Shown: positions 8,719 through 18,167 of the stretch, one piece after another
Layout: the number at the start of each line of letters is the position of its first letter
How positions within the stretch are numbered: the stretch's first letter is position 1
Origin: Tateyamaria sp. syn59
GTDB taxonomy: Bacteria; Pseudomonadota; Alphaproteobacteria; Rhodobacterales; Rhodobacteraceae
Direction: 5' to 3'
NCBI RefSeq assembly: GCF_007995245.1
Contig: NZ_VCBA01000001.1
Span: 62,001 to 126,000, forward strand
Length of the DNA stretch: 64,000 bases
The notes under the pieces: model-generated
The model's database searches: none
Seen by the model: only the letters and a program-made list of their open reading frames with translations
Told to the model about the DNA's origin: nothing
Program-made: the position numbers and the translations under genes

Positions 8719-9302
8719 GTACCACCCGTCATATCCTTGACGGGTTTGCAGCCGTTGATCCCCGCATCTGGCAGGCTGTCATTGCGGGGCTCTTCGTGGC
8801 TGTGGGGTGGATCGTCAACGGTTGGCAAAACCGCCGTGACGCGGCCCGGCTGCGGCGCGAACAGCGCGAGGATGTGCAGCGCGCGCTCGTGGCCGAAATC
8901 AAGCATTACCTTGAAGTGCTGGAAGGTGAGGACCTGAATGCGGCGTGGGAGGCCATGCAACCGCGTATTGCCAATGGCTACGTGCCGTTTCTACCGACCG
9001 AATACAACGACATGGTTTTTCAGTCAGTGCTGGAGAACATCCACATCCTGCCGAAGGAAGTGATTGATCCGGTGGTGAAATACTATTCCCAGCTGAACGC
9101 GATCGAAGTCCAGATTGCCGACTCACGCCTCAAGCCGTTTGTCGAAGGTACAGACGAGGCTAGCCGCAAGCGGCGCGAAATAGCATATTTTCAGTATTTG
9201 CAGATGAAACAGCGCGCGCGCACATATGCTGTCGAGGCGCTCGCGCAATTGGGGGGCGACCCGGCTGTCAGTAGCCCGGGCTCGGCCCGTTCCGACCAGT
9301 GA
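8715..9302 (+). CDS. Membrane-anchored coiled-coil hypothetical protein
   Basis: 195 aa. One N-terminal membrane helix (IWQAVIAGLFVAVGWIVNGW) is followed by a charged coiled-coil-like stretch (RRDAARLRREQREDVQRAL) and a helical cytoplasmic domain. The GTG start at 8715 overlaps the pccA stop by 4 nt, so it is probably translationally coupled to pccA. No enzyme motif is visible; similar proteins are annotated as hypothetical. A link to carboxylase function is only positional. Confidence 0.75.
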   Translation: MSTTRHILDGFAAVDPRIWQAVIAGLFVAVGWIVNGWQNRRDAARLRREQREDVQRALVAEIKHYLEVLEGEDLNAAWEAMQPRIANGYVPFLPTEYNDMVFQSVLENIHILPKEVIDPVVKYYSQLNAIEVQIADSRLKPFVEGTDEASRKRREIAYFQYLQMKQRARTYAVEALAQLGGDPAVSSPGSARSDQ

Positions 9303-9462
9303 CGGGGGTGGTACGTTTGGGTGTATCCGACATATCCGTCTCCTTTTCTGTGAGATGGCGCATGCCATCGCGCTGCGTGTCAAACATAGGTGATCTACCT
9401 GTTTTTCACAAGCGCTGGATGACGGTTAGCGCGCAAACGTTAACGCGTCGTGACGCGACCGT

Positions 9463-9912
9463 TCAGCTGTCTTGCCTGCGGCGTTCACGAATTTCGCGCT
9501 GTCGAATGGGCATCTTGTCGATAGAGCGTGTGATCTCGCGCACATCCCAAGGGAACGGCTTGCGCAATTTCACGCCGCCATCCTTGCCGACAAGCACCAA
9601 CATGAAGCCCCGAGGCCGGAATGTGAGCCGCAGATCGCTATCGACGGAAGGGTCCGTGTCGGTCAACACGATCACGTCCCGTTCGGCCAATTCGTCCGCG
9701 CGTGCTTCGAGAAAGTCCATCTGCTGCGCGAAATTCGGGTCGTTCGGGCTGTCGGCAAACACGATGATCGGCCGTTTTTCCCAGACAAGTTCATTCAAAT
9801 CCGGCACATTACCGGTCACAAAGATGGAAGACCCCGGTGCATCATCGCTTGCTGCAGCGACCACGGAACCGCCGAAAAGTCCAACCAGAACAATGGGTAG
9901 TAGCTGTTTCAT
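9463..9912 (-). CDS. DUF4174-family exported protein
   Basis: 149 aa with an N-terminal signal sequence (MKQLLPIVLVGLFGGSVVAA) and a mature thioredoxin-like part lacking CxxC: RPIIVFADSPNDPNFAQQMD, then LTFRPRGFMLVLVGKDGGVK, typical of DUF4174. ATG at 9912 is chosen because AGGAGGG lies just upstream; a longer reading frame to 9975 lacks one. It is transcribed against the pcc genes. It is probably periplasmic; function unknown. Confidence 0.8.
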   Translation of the reverse strand: MKQLLPIVLVGLFGGSVVAAASDDAPGSSIFVTGNVPDLNELVWEKRPIIVFADSPNDPNFAQQMDFLEARADELAERDVIVLTDTDPSVDSDLRLTFRPRGFMLVLVGKDGGVKLRKPFPWDVREITRSIDKMPIRQREIRERRRQDS

Positions 9913-10078
9913 CTGCCCTCCTGCTGAAATCAATGTAGCGGCTTTTTCTCCAATTGCGACGGCTGCTCTGCTCAATTTTAGTTTTAATCGCTCTGCAAGG
10001 CTTTGCGTGCGAGCCCTTAACCAAGTGTGTCGGTCCCATTCGGGGCACTTGACGCGCGTGGCAAGGGATCACAGTCGT

Positions 10079-11020
10079 ATGCAAGTCATTCTGCACCTCG
10101 GTGCGCATCGTACCGGAACAACGTCTTTTCAGGCCTATGTCCGGCGGAATTCGGATTTTATGCGGGCGCGTCGCATCGGCTTTTGGGGGCCACTTCGGAC
10201 CCGCAAAGGTTTGTTTGCCGGTATCCAGCCAACCCTTACCGCGACGCCGCCTGCTGCAAGGCGGGCGCGGGGACGTATCCAGTTTCATCTGGACAAGGCT
10301 GAGCGGAACGGGGCCAAATCGCTTCTCATTTCCGATGAAAACATGATCGGCACAATGCGTTTGAACATGCGTCGGCGGTCACTCTATGCCGATGTGGGTG
10401 AACGCATGGCCCGGTATGCGGCGGCCTTCGACGGGCGCATCGACACGGTTGTTCTGTCCGTGCGGTCGCTGAACCACTACTGGACTTCGGTGGCGGCGTA
10501 TTTGGTCTCGCGTGGGCACCAGGTGCCGGAACCGGAGCATTTGTTGCGCATCGCGTTCGGGCCGCGCACATGGCGCGATGTGGTCGCCGATGTCGCCTGT
10601 GCAGTGCCCGGTGCGCGCATCGTTGTCGTGCCGTTTGAACGCACGGCAGGTCGGCCGGACGCGATGTTTCGCGGTGCAACTAGGTGGCACGGGCCAAGTA
10701 GCGCCTCGGAAACCTGGCTGAACCGCTCGCCCGGCGTGACGGAACTGCGCGATTTGCTCACCGAACGCGGTGATGATGCTGACCTGATTTCCGGTGCCAC
10801 GGATCGCTGGACACCGTTCGATCCCGCCGCAAGCGCAGCCATGCGCGAGGCGTACCTGGACGACATGCACTGGCTGACCGCCGGTGCAGATGGACTTGCA
10901 AAACTGACAGAGGATTTGGGCCAGAGAGGAGCGGGGCAAACCCTGCCGCATGGTCCGCTGACAAGAGGACATGGATATGACGAACAAGAAAGACGAGTGG
11001 CAGAGCCTCGCGGAGGGTGA
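10079..11020 (+). CDS. Sulfotransferase-like protein
   Basis: 313 aa. The N-terminus [20 protein letters not shown] matches the beta strand and phosphate-binding loop that grips PAPS in sulfotransferases. Further on, [20 protein letters not shown] resembles the second 3'-phosphate-binding region. ATG at 10079 is preferred because a longer frame starting at 9299 has a low-complexity, non-homologous leader antisense to DUF4174. Its last 44 nt overlap the mutase gene in another frame, unusually long for this locus. The acceptor substrate is unknown. Confidence 0.75.
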   Translation: MQVILHLGAHRTGTTSFQAYVRRNSDFMRARRIGFWGPLRTRKGLFAGIQPTLTATPPAARRARGRIQFHLDKAERNGAKSLLISDENMIGTMRLNMRRRSLYADVGERMARYAAAFDGRIDTVVLSVRSLNHYWTSVAAYLVSRGHQVPEPEHLLRIAFGPRTWRDVVADVACAVPGARIVVVPFERTAGRPDAMFRGATRWHGPSSASETWLNRSPGVTELRDLLTERGDDADLISGATDRWTPFDPAASAAMREAYLDDMHWLTAGADGLAKLTEDLGQRGAGQTLPHGPLTRGHGYDEQERRVAEPRGG

Positions 11021-13100
11021 GCTGCGCGGTCGCCCGGTCGAGGATCTGACCTGGAATACGCTGGAGGGGATCGACGTCGCGCCGATCTACACCGCTGACG
11101 ATCTGGAAGGTGTGGATCACCTGGGCACCATTGCGGGCGAGGCGCCGTTTACCCGCGGTGTGAAGGCCACGATGTACGCGGGCCGTCCCTGGACGATCCG
11201 TCAATACGCAGGCTTTTCCACAGCCGAAGAATCCAACGCCTTCTATCGCCGCGCCCTGGATGCGGGCCAACAGGGGGTGTCAGTCGCCTTCGATCTGGCC
11301 ACGCACCGTGGATATGACAGTGATCACGAACGGGTCGTTGGTGATGTTGGCAAGGCGGGCGTCGCCATCGACAGTGTTGAGGACATGAAGATCCTGTTCG
11401 ACGGTATCCCGCTCGACAAGGTGTCTGTGTCGATGACCATGAATGGGGCAGTGATCCCGATCCTCGCCAATTTCATCGTCGCGGGTGAAGAACAGGGGGT
11501 GGATAAGGCGCAACTGTCCGGCACGATCCAGAACGACATCCTCAAGGAGTTCATGGTTCGCAACACCTACATTTACCCGCCCGAACCTTCGATGCGGATT
11601 ATCGCGGACATCATCGAATACACCTCGAACGAGATGCCGAAGTTCAACAGCATCTCGATCAGCGGTTATCACATGCAGGAAGCGGGGGCGAACCTGGTGC
11701 AGGAGCTTGCATTCACTCTCGCTGACGGGCGCGAATATGTGCGCGCCGCCATTGCGCGCGGCATGGACGTGGACAAGTTTGCCGGGCGGCTGTCCTTCTT
11801 CTTTGCCATCGGCATGAACTTCTTCATGGAAGCGGCCAAGTTGCGTGCCGCACGTCTCCTCTGGCACCGCATCATGTCCGAGTTTGAGCCGAAGAACCCG
11901 AAATCCATGATGCTGCGCACCCATTGCCAGACCAGCGGTGTGAGCCTTCAGGAACAGGACCCCTACAACAACATCGTCCGCACCGCGTTCGAAGCGATGA
12001 GCGCGGTGCTGGGCGGCACGCAATCGCTGCACACCAACAGCTTTGACGAGGCCATCGCGCTGCCCACGCAATTCTCAAGCCGCATCGCGCGTAATACGCA
12101 GCTGATCCTGCAGAACGAAACGGGCGTCACCAATGTGGTCGACCCGCTCGCGGGCTCCTACTACGTCGAAAAACTGACCCACGATCTGGCCGAGGAAGCC
12201 TGGAAGCTGATCGAAGAGGTCGAGGAGATGGGCGGCATGACCAAGGCCGTCGGCTCCGGCATGCCCAAACTGCGGATCGAGGAGGCCGCGGCACGTCGTC
12301 AAGCGATGATCGACAAGGGTGACGAGGTGATCGTCGGCGTCAACAAGTTCCGGCTCGAGAAAGAGGACGAGATCGACATACTCGATATCGACAACGCTGC
12401 TGTCCGTGACAGCCAGATCGCGCGATTGACCCGGATCCGGGCCGAACGGGACGAAAATGCCTGCCAGGCGGCCCTTGATGCGCTCAGCGCCGTCGCAGCC
12501 GCAGACGGCAACTTGTTGGAGGCTGCGGTAAACGCGGCGCGGGCACGTGCAACGGTGGGAGAGATCAGCATGGCCATGGAAAAAGAGTTCGGTCGCCACC
12601 GGGCAGAGGTAAAGACGCTCGCCGGCGTGTATGGCGCAGCCTACGAGGGCGACGAAGGGTTCGCCGCAATCCAGAAGTCGGTTGAGAATTTCGCAGAAGC
12701 CGAAGGTCGCCGTCCCCGCATGCTGGTGGTCAAGATGGGGCAGGACGGTCACGACCGAGGGGCCAAGGTCATCGCGACAGCCTTTGCCGATATCGGGTTT
12801 GACGTGGACGTGGGCCCGCTGTTCCAGACCCCGGCCGAGGCCGCCCAGGATGCCGTCGACAACGATGTCCATGTGATCGGCATTTCGTCTCAGGCGGCGG
12901 GTCACAAGACGCTGGCACCACAACTGGTGCAGGCGCTGAAAGAGGCGGATGCCGAGGATATCATCGTCATCTGCGGCGGTGTCATTCCGCAGCAGGATTA
13001 CCAGTTTCTATATGATGCCGGGGTCAAGGCAATCTTTGGACCGGGAACCAACATTCCAGATGCCGCGCAAGAGATCCTGTCGATCCTGCGGTCTGCGTAA
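10977..13100 (+). CDS. scpA: Methylmalonyl-CoA mutase
   Basis: 707 aa, the single-polypeptide form. It converts (R)-methylmalonyl-CoA to succinyl-CoA using adenosylcobalamin. The N-terminal TIM barrel carries [20 protein letters not shown] and the substrate-site motif [19 protein letters not shown]. The C-terminal B12 domain has the DxHxxG cobalamin-binding motif ([12 protein letters not shown], His near residue 592). ATG at 10977 has AGAGGA 7 nt upstream; an ATG 6 nt earlier is too close to it. It completes the propionyl-CoA to succinyl-CoA route with pccA and pccB; no epimerase gene is seen here. Confidence 0.97.
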   Translation: MTNKKDEWQSLAEGELRGRPVEDLTWNTLEGIDVAPIYTADDLEGVDHLGTIAGEAPFTRGVKATMYAGRPWTIRQYAGFSTAEESNAFYRRALDAGQQGVSVAFDLATHRGYDSDHERVVGDVGKAGVAIDSVEDMKILFDGIPLDKVSVSMTMNGAVIPILANFIVAGEEQGVDKAQLSGTIQNDILKEFMVRNTYIYPPEPSMRIIADIIEYTSNEMPKFNSISISGYHMQEAGANLVQELAFTLADGREYVRAAIARGMDVDKFAGRLSFFFAIGMNFFMEAAKLRAARLLWHRIMSEFEPKNPKSMMLRTHCQTSGVSLQEQDPYNNIVRTAFEAMSAVLGGTQSLHTNSFDEAIALPTQFSSRIARNTQLILQNETGVTNVVDPLAGSYYVEKLTHDLAEEAWKLIEEVEEMGGMTKAVGSGMPKLRIEEAAARRQAMIDKGDEVIVGVNKFRLEKEDEIDILDIDNAAVRDSQIARLTRIRAERDENACQAALDALSAVAAADGNLLEAAVNAARARATVGEISMAMEKEFGRHRAEVKTLAGVYGAAYEGDEGFAAIQKSVENFAEAEGRRPRMLVVKMGQDGHDRGAKVIATAFADIGFDVDVGPLFQTPAEAAQDAVDNDVHVIGISSQAAGHKTLAPQLVQALKEADAEDIIVICGGVIPQQDYQFLYDAGVKAIFGPGTNIPDAAQEILSILRSA

Positions 13101-13110
13101 AAAGAACAGG

Positions 13111-13139
13111 GGCCGCGCGTGAGGCGCGGCCTTTCTTTC
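13111..13139 (+). terminator. Intrinsic terminator after the mutase gene
   Basis: GGCCGCGC (13111-13118) pairs with GCGCGGCC (13124-13131) around a 5-nt loop and is followed by TTTCTTTC. It lies 10 nt after the mutase stop and marks the right end of the propionyl-CoA locus. Confidence 0.8.
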
Positions 13140-13307
13140 GATGGCGCTGCTCATCGCCTTCGCACTGCGTGTTTCTGGACGTGCGTACGTGTTTTGAACT
13201 GAGCGTTATTTTGCGCGCCTTGGCCTCTTCAATTTCAAGCGATGCACTGCGATACTTCACCGACGGCGGAAGAGCGCGCCGGTGCATTGCATGTTATTGG
13301 AAAGCTG

Positions 13308-13916
13308 ATGTTATTTGACCATCTGGTTGTCGGCGGGCGAACGCTTGAAGCCGCGCGTGCGCATGTAGAAGAGGCCCTGGGCGTGCAGATGCAGCCGGGC
13401 GGGGAACATGCGGTTTTTCAGACCCATAACGCACTAATGGGGTTGGAGGATGGGCTGTACCTGGAAGCGATTGCACCGAACCCGAATGTGCCCGAACCCA
13501 CCCGTCCTCGCTGGTATGATCTCGACCGGTTCGAGGGTCTTGCACGGCTGTCAAACTGGGCCTGCGCGGTCACGGACATGGACAACGCGCTTGATGAAAT
13601 GCCAGAGGGCGCGGGTGCGCCTGTGGCTATGCGTCGTGGCAACCTGTCGTGGCGGATGGCCGTGTCCAAAGACGGCACGACGCCGTTCGACAATCTGTGG
13701 CCGGCACTCATTGAATGGCCAACAGGCGTGCACCCCGCGCGGCAACTCGTCCCAACCGGTGTCCGTCTGCGCCGGTTCACCGTATCGCATCCGGATGGCG
13801 ACGCCCTGGCCGCTGCACTTGAACAGCATTTCGCTGATGACCGGGTGTTGATTGAAACTGGTCCGGTCGGGCTTCATGCGCAGTTCGACACGCCACACGG
13901 GCTCCGCAGCCTATGA
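13308..13916 (+). CDS. VOC-family (glyoxalase-like) protein
   Basis: 202 aa. It starts MLFDHLVVGGRTLEAARAHV, the opening of glyoxalase-like domain proteins of the VOC superfamily (PF13468 type), and contains a metal-ligand-like GLEDGLYLEAIAPN strand. ATG at 13308 is preceded by GGAAAG; a longer frame from 13242 has no ribosome site. The stop overlaps the following acetyltransferase start (ATGA), so the pair is cotranscribed. Substrate unknown. Confidence 0.8.
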   Translation: MLFDHLVVGGRTLEAARAHVEEALGVQMQPGGEHAVFQTHNALMGLEDGLYLEAIAPNPNVPEPTRPRWYDLDRFEGLARLSNWACAVTDMDNALDEMPEGAGAPVAMRRGNLSWRMAVSKDGTTPFDNLWPALIEWPTGVHPARQLVPTGVRLRRFTVSHPDGDALAAALEQHFADDRVLIETGPVGLHAQFDTPHGLRSL

Positions 13917-14416
13917 TACGTGCCGCCACGCCAGATGATGCCGGGTGGATCGCCGACATCTGGAACGATGTGATCTTGCACACGCAGATCACATTTACCA
14001 CCACACCTAAACGGCGGAGTGACGTCGAAGATTTGATCGATACACGCGCCGTTCTGGTTCTGCCGGATCAGGGCGGCTTTGCCACATACGGCCCGTTCCG
14101 GGGTGGGCCAGGCTACGCTGCAACGGTTGAACATACGATATTGTTGGCCCCGCGCGCGCACAGACGCGGCCAGGGGCGCGCACTATTGTCAGCGCTGGAA
14201 GACCGCGCAGATGCCGAGGGGCATCATGTGATGGTCGCAGGGATCAGCGGCACAAACGCCGCCGCCATCGCCTTCCATACGGCGGTGGGGTTCAGAAAGG
14301 TTGCCCACATGCCCGAGGTTGGGCGCAAGGATGGCATGTGGCTTGATCTGATCCTCATGCAGAAAAAACTCGGTTTTGCAGCAAGCGCTGACGCGGCGCC
14401 TCAAGATAGGATATAG
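13913..14416 (+). CDS. GNAT N-acetyltransferase
   Basis: 167 aa GNAT fold. The acetyl-CoA loop is seen as RAHRRGQGRALLSALEDRA (R-x-x-G-x-G/A), followed by GTNAAAIAFHTAVGFRKVAH, the late strand/helix typical of phosphinothricin acetyltransferase-like members. The order and spacing resemble the PAT/Bar group, but substrate specificity cannot be read from sequence. It overlaps the VOC gene by 4 nt and is 9 nt ahead of the TerB-DnaJ gene. Confidence 0.85.
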   Translation: MIRAATPDDAGWIADIWNDVILHTQITFTTTPKRRSDVEDLIDTRAVLVLPDQGGFATYGPFRGGPGYAATVEHTILLAPRAHRRGQGRALLSALEDRADAEGHHVMVAGISGTNAAAIAFHTAVGFRKVAHMPEVGRKDGMWLDLILMQKKLGFAASADAAPQDRI

Positions 14417-14425
14417 GGTGTGACC

Positions 14426-15106
14426 ATGTCCCTTTGGGCTCGCATATCTGATGCGCTTGCTGCTCTGACCGCTGGCGAAAGCCTGACGGACATCTTTGAC
14501 AAGCTGCGCGCGCCGCCCGAACGCAGCGTGGCCTTTGCCATTGCCGTCATCGGACTTGGCGCCAAGATGGCCAAGGCCGACGGACAAGTCACGCGCGATG
14601 AGGTGACAGCCTTTCGCGAAGTGTTCCATATCGCGGCCAAGGATGAGGCGGGTGCGGCCAAGGTATTCAACCTCGCCCGGCAGGATGTCGCGGGATTCGA
14701 GGAATACGCGACCCGTATCCACGCAATGTTCGCAAGCCAGCCCGAGACCCTGACCGACCTAATCGAGGGGCTGTTTCACATCGCTATGGCAGATGGGTTC
14801 TACCACCCGAATGAGGATGCGTTCCTTGAGGAAGTGGCGCATATCTTCAACATTTCGGATGTGGATTTCCGGGCCTTGCGCGCCCGCTTTGTGCCGGATG
14901 CCACACCGGATCCGTATTCCGTCCTTGGGGTCGATCCGGCATTGGACTTGAACGACCTCCGCATGGCCTGGCGCAAGCTTGTACGCGAAAACCACCCCGA
15001 CGCGATGATGGCCCGCGGCGTGCCGGAAGAGGCCGTGCGCCTGGCCGAGAAGCGGATGATTGACATCAACCGCGCCTGGGAAGAGATCTTGAGCACGCGA
15101 AGCTGA
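14426..15106 (+). CDS. TerB-DnaJ (DjlA-like) co-chaperone
   Basis: 226 aa. An N-terminal TerB-like helical domain (about 35-150, with GAKMAKADGQVTRDEV) is joined to a C-terminal J domain (about 160-225) that keeps the HPD motif (RENHPDAMMARG). This matches DjlA-type proteins, which stimulate DnaK ATPase. Unlike E. coli DjlA there is no obvious N-terminal membrane helix. ATG at 14426 has AGGG 7 nt upstream; the GTG at 14420 is only one base from it. The stop overlaps the next start by 1 nt. Confidence 0.88.
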   Translation: MSLWARISDALAALTAGESLTDIFDKLRAPPERSVAFAIAVIGLGAKMAKADGQVTRDEVTAFREVFHIAAKDEAGAAKVFNLARQDVAGFEEYATRIHAMFASQPETLTDLIEGLFHIAMADGFYHPNEDAFLEEVAHIFNISDVDFRALRARFVPDATPDPYSVLGVDPALDLNDLRMAWRKLVRENHPDAMMARGVPEEAVRLAEKRMIDINRAWEEILSTRS

Positions 15107-16107
15107 TGCGCATCGCCACCTACAATGTCGAATGGATGAACAGCCTGTTTGATGATGACGGGGCTGTGCTTGACGACGGTGAGTGGTCATCGCGCCATGA
15201 CGTGACGCGGGCCGCGCAGCTTGGGGCCTTGCGCACGGTCTTCCGCGCGATGGATGCAGATGCGGTGATGGTCATCGAAGCGCCGGACACCAGCCGCAGC
15301 CGCGATACAGTGCGCGCGCTCGAAAGCTTTGCGCGTTTTGCCGACCTGCGCGCCGACCGTGCGGTCATCGGGTTTTCAAACGACACCCAGCAAGAGATCG
15401 CGCTGCTGTACGATCCGGACGTGCTGACTGTCACCCATGCCCCACAGGCGCATCCTACGGCCCCCCGTTTTGATGGCAGTTTCCGCATTGATCTGGATGT
15501 TGATGCCACAGAAGACAAAGTGGTGTTTTCCAAACCACCGTTGGAAGTGTTGGTGGAGACGTCAAACGGTACGATGCTTCGCATGATCGGCGCGCATCTG
15601 AAATCCAAAGCCCCCCATGGCGCGCGCGATCGAGACGAGGTCATGCGCATCTCGATCGCGAACCGCCGCAAACAATTGGCGCAGGCGATCTGGCTGCGGG
15701 CACGTGTTGACGCCGTGCTGGCGGATGCCGATCCGCTGATCGTGCTGGGGGACCTCAATGACGGTCCTGGGCTGGACGAATACGAACACCTGTTCGGCCG
15801 CTCTTCGGTCGAGATCATTCTTGGCACTGGTGACAAAGCGCTGTTTGACCCCCACGCGCGGCAGGCTTTGCAACGCCGCTTGGGTGCGACACCGACCACA
15901 GCACGGTTCTGGATCAGGCCCGAACAGCGTTTCCTGCAAGCGCTGCTTGACTACATCATGGTGTCGCCGGATCTGGCTGCGCTGGCGCCCACCTGGCGCA
16001 TCTGGCACCCGCTTGATGATCCGCAGTGCTGGGCCGACGCGGACTTGCGCGATGCGCTGGTGACCGCTTCGGATCATTTTCCAGTCAGCTTGGATATTGC
16101 GCTATGA
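15106..16107 (+). CDS. Endonuclease/exonuclease/phosphatase-family protein
   Basis: 333 aa. Starts MRIATYNVEWMNSLF (active-site N of the family near residue 8). It has VIEAPD (metal-binding E), MIGAHLKSK (catalytic H), VLGDLNDGPGLDE (D and N) and ends with SDHFPVSLD (catalytic SDH). All key positions of the EEP superfamily are present, so it should be a metal-dependent phosphodiesterase or nuclease. No signal peptide is seen. It overlaps the TerB-DnaJ stop as TGATG. Substrate unknown. Confidence 0.88.
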   Translation: MRIATYNVEWMNSLFDDDGAVLDDGEWSSRHDVTRAAQLGALRTVFRAMDADAVMVIEAPDTSRSRDTVRALESFARFADLRADRAVIGFSNDTQQEIALLYDPDVLTVTHAPQAHPTAPRFDGSFRIDLDVDATEDKVVFSKPPLEVLVETSNGTMLRMIGAHLKSKAPHGARDRDEVMRISIANRRKQLAQAIWLRARVDAVLADADPLIVLGDLNDGPGLDEYEHLFGRSSVEIILGTGDKALFDPHARQALQRRLGATPTTARFWIRPEQRFLQALLDYIMVSPDLAALAPTWRIWHPLDDPQCWADADLRDALVTASDHFPVSLDIAL

Positions 16108-16114
16108 TGCCCAT

Positions 16115-16489
16115 ATGGATGCTATGAAACCGGTTTTAGCAGCAATGTGTGTTGCGGCCCTCGCGGCGCCCGCCGCCGCGCAAGAGGCCGAAGAAGAGCG
16201 CGGCCTGTCGCTGATGGAACGCGGCGCGCAGATGCTGATGGAAGGTCTGATGCGCGAGATGGAACCCGCGATGGACGGGTTGCAGGGTATGGCCGAAGAC
16301 GTCGGACCAGCACTTCGTGACTTTGCGGCGCAGATGGGTCCGGCGCTCCGCGATCTGATGCAAGAGGTCGAAGACTGGAGTGTCTATCACCCGCCTGAGA
16401 TGCTGGAGAATGGCGACATCATCATTCGCCGCAAAACGCCGCAAGAGCAGCAAAATGCACCGGATCCCGATGCGCAGATCGACATCTAG
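16115..16489 (+). CDS. Exported Met/Glu-rich hypothetical protein
   Basis: About 124 aa with a signal peptide (PVLAAMCVAALAAPAAAQEA) and an amphipathic mature part rich in Met, Leu and Glu (MERGAQMLMEGLMREMEPAM). Similar Rhodobacteraceae proteins are sometimes labelled AAA+ family, but no Walker motif is present, so that name would be wrong. Starts at 16115 or 16124 are both possible. It overlaps the nuclease gene or abuts it, and its stop overlaps the convergent ppx stop by 4 nt. Function unknown. Confidence 0.65.
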   Translation: MDAMKPVLAAMCVAALAAPAAAQEAEEERGLSLMERGAQMLMEGLMREMEPAMDGLQGMAEDVGPALRDFAAQMGPALRDLMQEVEDWSVYHPPEMLENGDIIIRRKTPQEQQNAPDPDAQIDI

Positions 16490-18036
16490 TGCCGCCGCTT
16501 CTTGACCGTGACCTGCGCGTTCAGCGAACCTGCCAGCGAGTTCAATCGCGCCTCTGCGACTTCCCCAAAGAGCGGCATGGCGTCAGGTGACAGGTGCAGT
16601 TCCAATTCACGCTTCTTTGGAAACCAGCGGAACTCCCCACGTTCCGCATCCTTCTCCATCCACAGCATGGCGCCAAACCGCATGGCCTTGCCCAGTATCT
16701 CGGCATCCCGCTGTGTCTTTTCGTCGATCAGATCGTACAACTCTTCGAAATGCGTGCCCTCGCGTTTGTTGGTGTAGCGGTGCAAGAGAGCGAGGCCGAG
16801 GAAGATGCGTTCGGAGTGTTTCAGCCCGCCAAGATTGGCGCGCGTCGCGTTGTCAAAACAGACCTCGGCCCGGTAGTCGGGATGCGCGCGCCAACTGACG
16901 TCATGCAAAAGGCACGCGGCCTTGATCAAACGCTTGCGCTGTTCTGGCGCTGATTTGAACAGCGGTTCGATGAACTGGTACAGTAGTTTGCCAAACCCGG
17001 GCATGCGCGCGTCCTTGGCCTCGGCAAAGCGGCACGCTTCGATCAATGGGTCACGGTCGCGCAGGCGCTGGGGCATCTGTTCATAAAGCATCCCTTCGCG
17101 GATGCCATAGCTCGACACCGCGATGTCTTTGGGGCGGAAGGTCTTGACCAGACGCCACAGAACTTCCGCCGCGAGGGGGACCAGGGCCATACGGGCAGAC
17201 GAGATGCCGCAAGCGCCCCGCAGGGCCTCGTGATCGTCGTGTTCCTGAATGAACTTTGCGGTGCGCTGGACCGATTGCGGCGTCATTCGATATTCGTGCA
17301 GCACATGCAGCGGGTAGCCGCGGCGGTGCATGTCGACCCGCGCAATGGCGCGCCAGGACCCACCGACAAGGAACAGGCGGTCGCGTTGCGTGCCCATTTC
17401 TCCCTGCAACTGCTCCATCACCGTCTTGATATGGGCGCGGCGCCCTTTCTTGCCGCCCTTGACGGTCTGCAGTTTCAGGGGCCCCAGATCAGAGGTGACC
17501 CTGCGACCGACCTCACCATCGGAAATCTCCGCCAATTCCATCGAAGAACCGCCAATGTCGCAGACAAGGCCGTAAGAGCCGGGCCAGCCCAGCAAGACGC
17601 CCTGCGCCGACAACCGCGCCTCTTCCCGCCCGTCGATGACACGGACGTTCAGCCCGGTTTCACGTAACACGTCCGAGCGGAATTCCAGCCCGTCGCTTGC
17701 GTCCCGAACCGCAGCGGTTGCCACGACAGACAGATCCGACAGGCCCATCCCCTCGGCCAGGCGTTGAAATCGCGTCAGCGCATTTAATGCGCGTCCCCGT
17801 CCTTCGGGGTTCAGGTGACCCGTGTCGGACAGGCCCGCGCCCAGGGCGCACATGATCTTTTCATTGTAGAAATAAGCGGGTGAGCGTGCAGCACCGTCAA
17901 ACACCACCAACCGGACGGAGTTCGATCCCACATCGACAACGCCAACGCGCGACAATGCACGAGCTGAAGGATCTTCGAACAGCGGCTTGCCAAAAAGGCT
18001 CCCGTCGCCGGTCTGTGGCGAAAGCGATACGTTCAT
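16486..18036 (-). CDS. ppx: Exopolyphosphatase / Ppx-GppA phosphatase
   Basis: 516 aa. It carries the acetate kinase/Hsp70-type ATPase-fold motifs: GVVDVGSNSVRLVVFDG near residues 32-48 and LVCDIGGSSMELAEIS near 155-170. A C-terminal HD-like helical domain follows (AACLLHDVSWRAHPDY). It removes terminal phosphates from polyphosphate or acts on (p)ppGpp. It lies 131 nt downstream of ppk1 in the same direction, so synthesis and breakdown of polyphosphate are encoded together. Confidence 0.93.
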   Translation of the reverse strand: MNVSLSPQTGDGSLFGKPLFEDPSARALSRVGVVDVGSNSVRLVVFDGAARSPAYFYNEKIMCALGAGLSDTGHLNPEGRGRALNALTRFQRLAEGMGLSDLSVVATAAVRDASDGLEFRSDVLRETGLNVRVIDGREEARLSAQGVLLGWPGSYGLVCDIGGSSMELAEISDGEVGRRVTSDLGPLKLQTVKGGKKGRRAHIKTVMEQLQGEMGTQRDRLFLVGGSWRAIARVDMHRRGYPLHVLHEYRMTPQSVQRTAKFIQEHDDHEALRGACGISSARMALVPLAAEVLWRLVKTFRPKDIAVSSYGIREGMLYEQMPQRLRDRDPLIEACRFAEAKDARMPGFGKLLYQFIEPLFKSAPEQRKRLIKAACLLHDVSWRAHPDYRAEVCFDNATRANLGGLKHSERIFLGLALLHRYTNKREGTHFEELYDLIDEKTQRDAEILGKAMRFGAMLWMEKDAERGEFRWFPKKRELELHLSPDAMPLFGEVAEARLNSLAGSLNAQVTVKKRRH

Positions 18037-18167
18037 GGGGTCCCCGCACTGCGCACTTGGCCCCTTTGATGGACTAGCGCGTAAGTTGGGTCAATGACGG
18101 CGTCGGCCTGGTGGTTCCGTTTCGGCTTGCGCCGAAAGGCGCCCGCCCGCCGACCCGATTGCGGCAC

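Noticed and set aside
9299-10078. N-terminal extension of the sulfotransferase-like gene
   Set aside because: It is antisense to DUF4174, and the PAPS-loop start at 10079 gives the normal family N-terminus.
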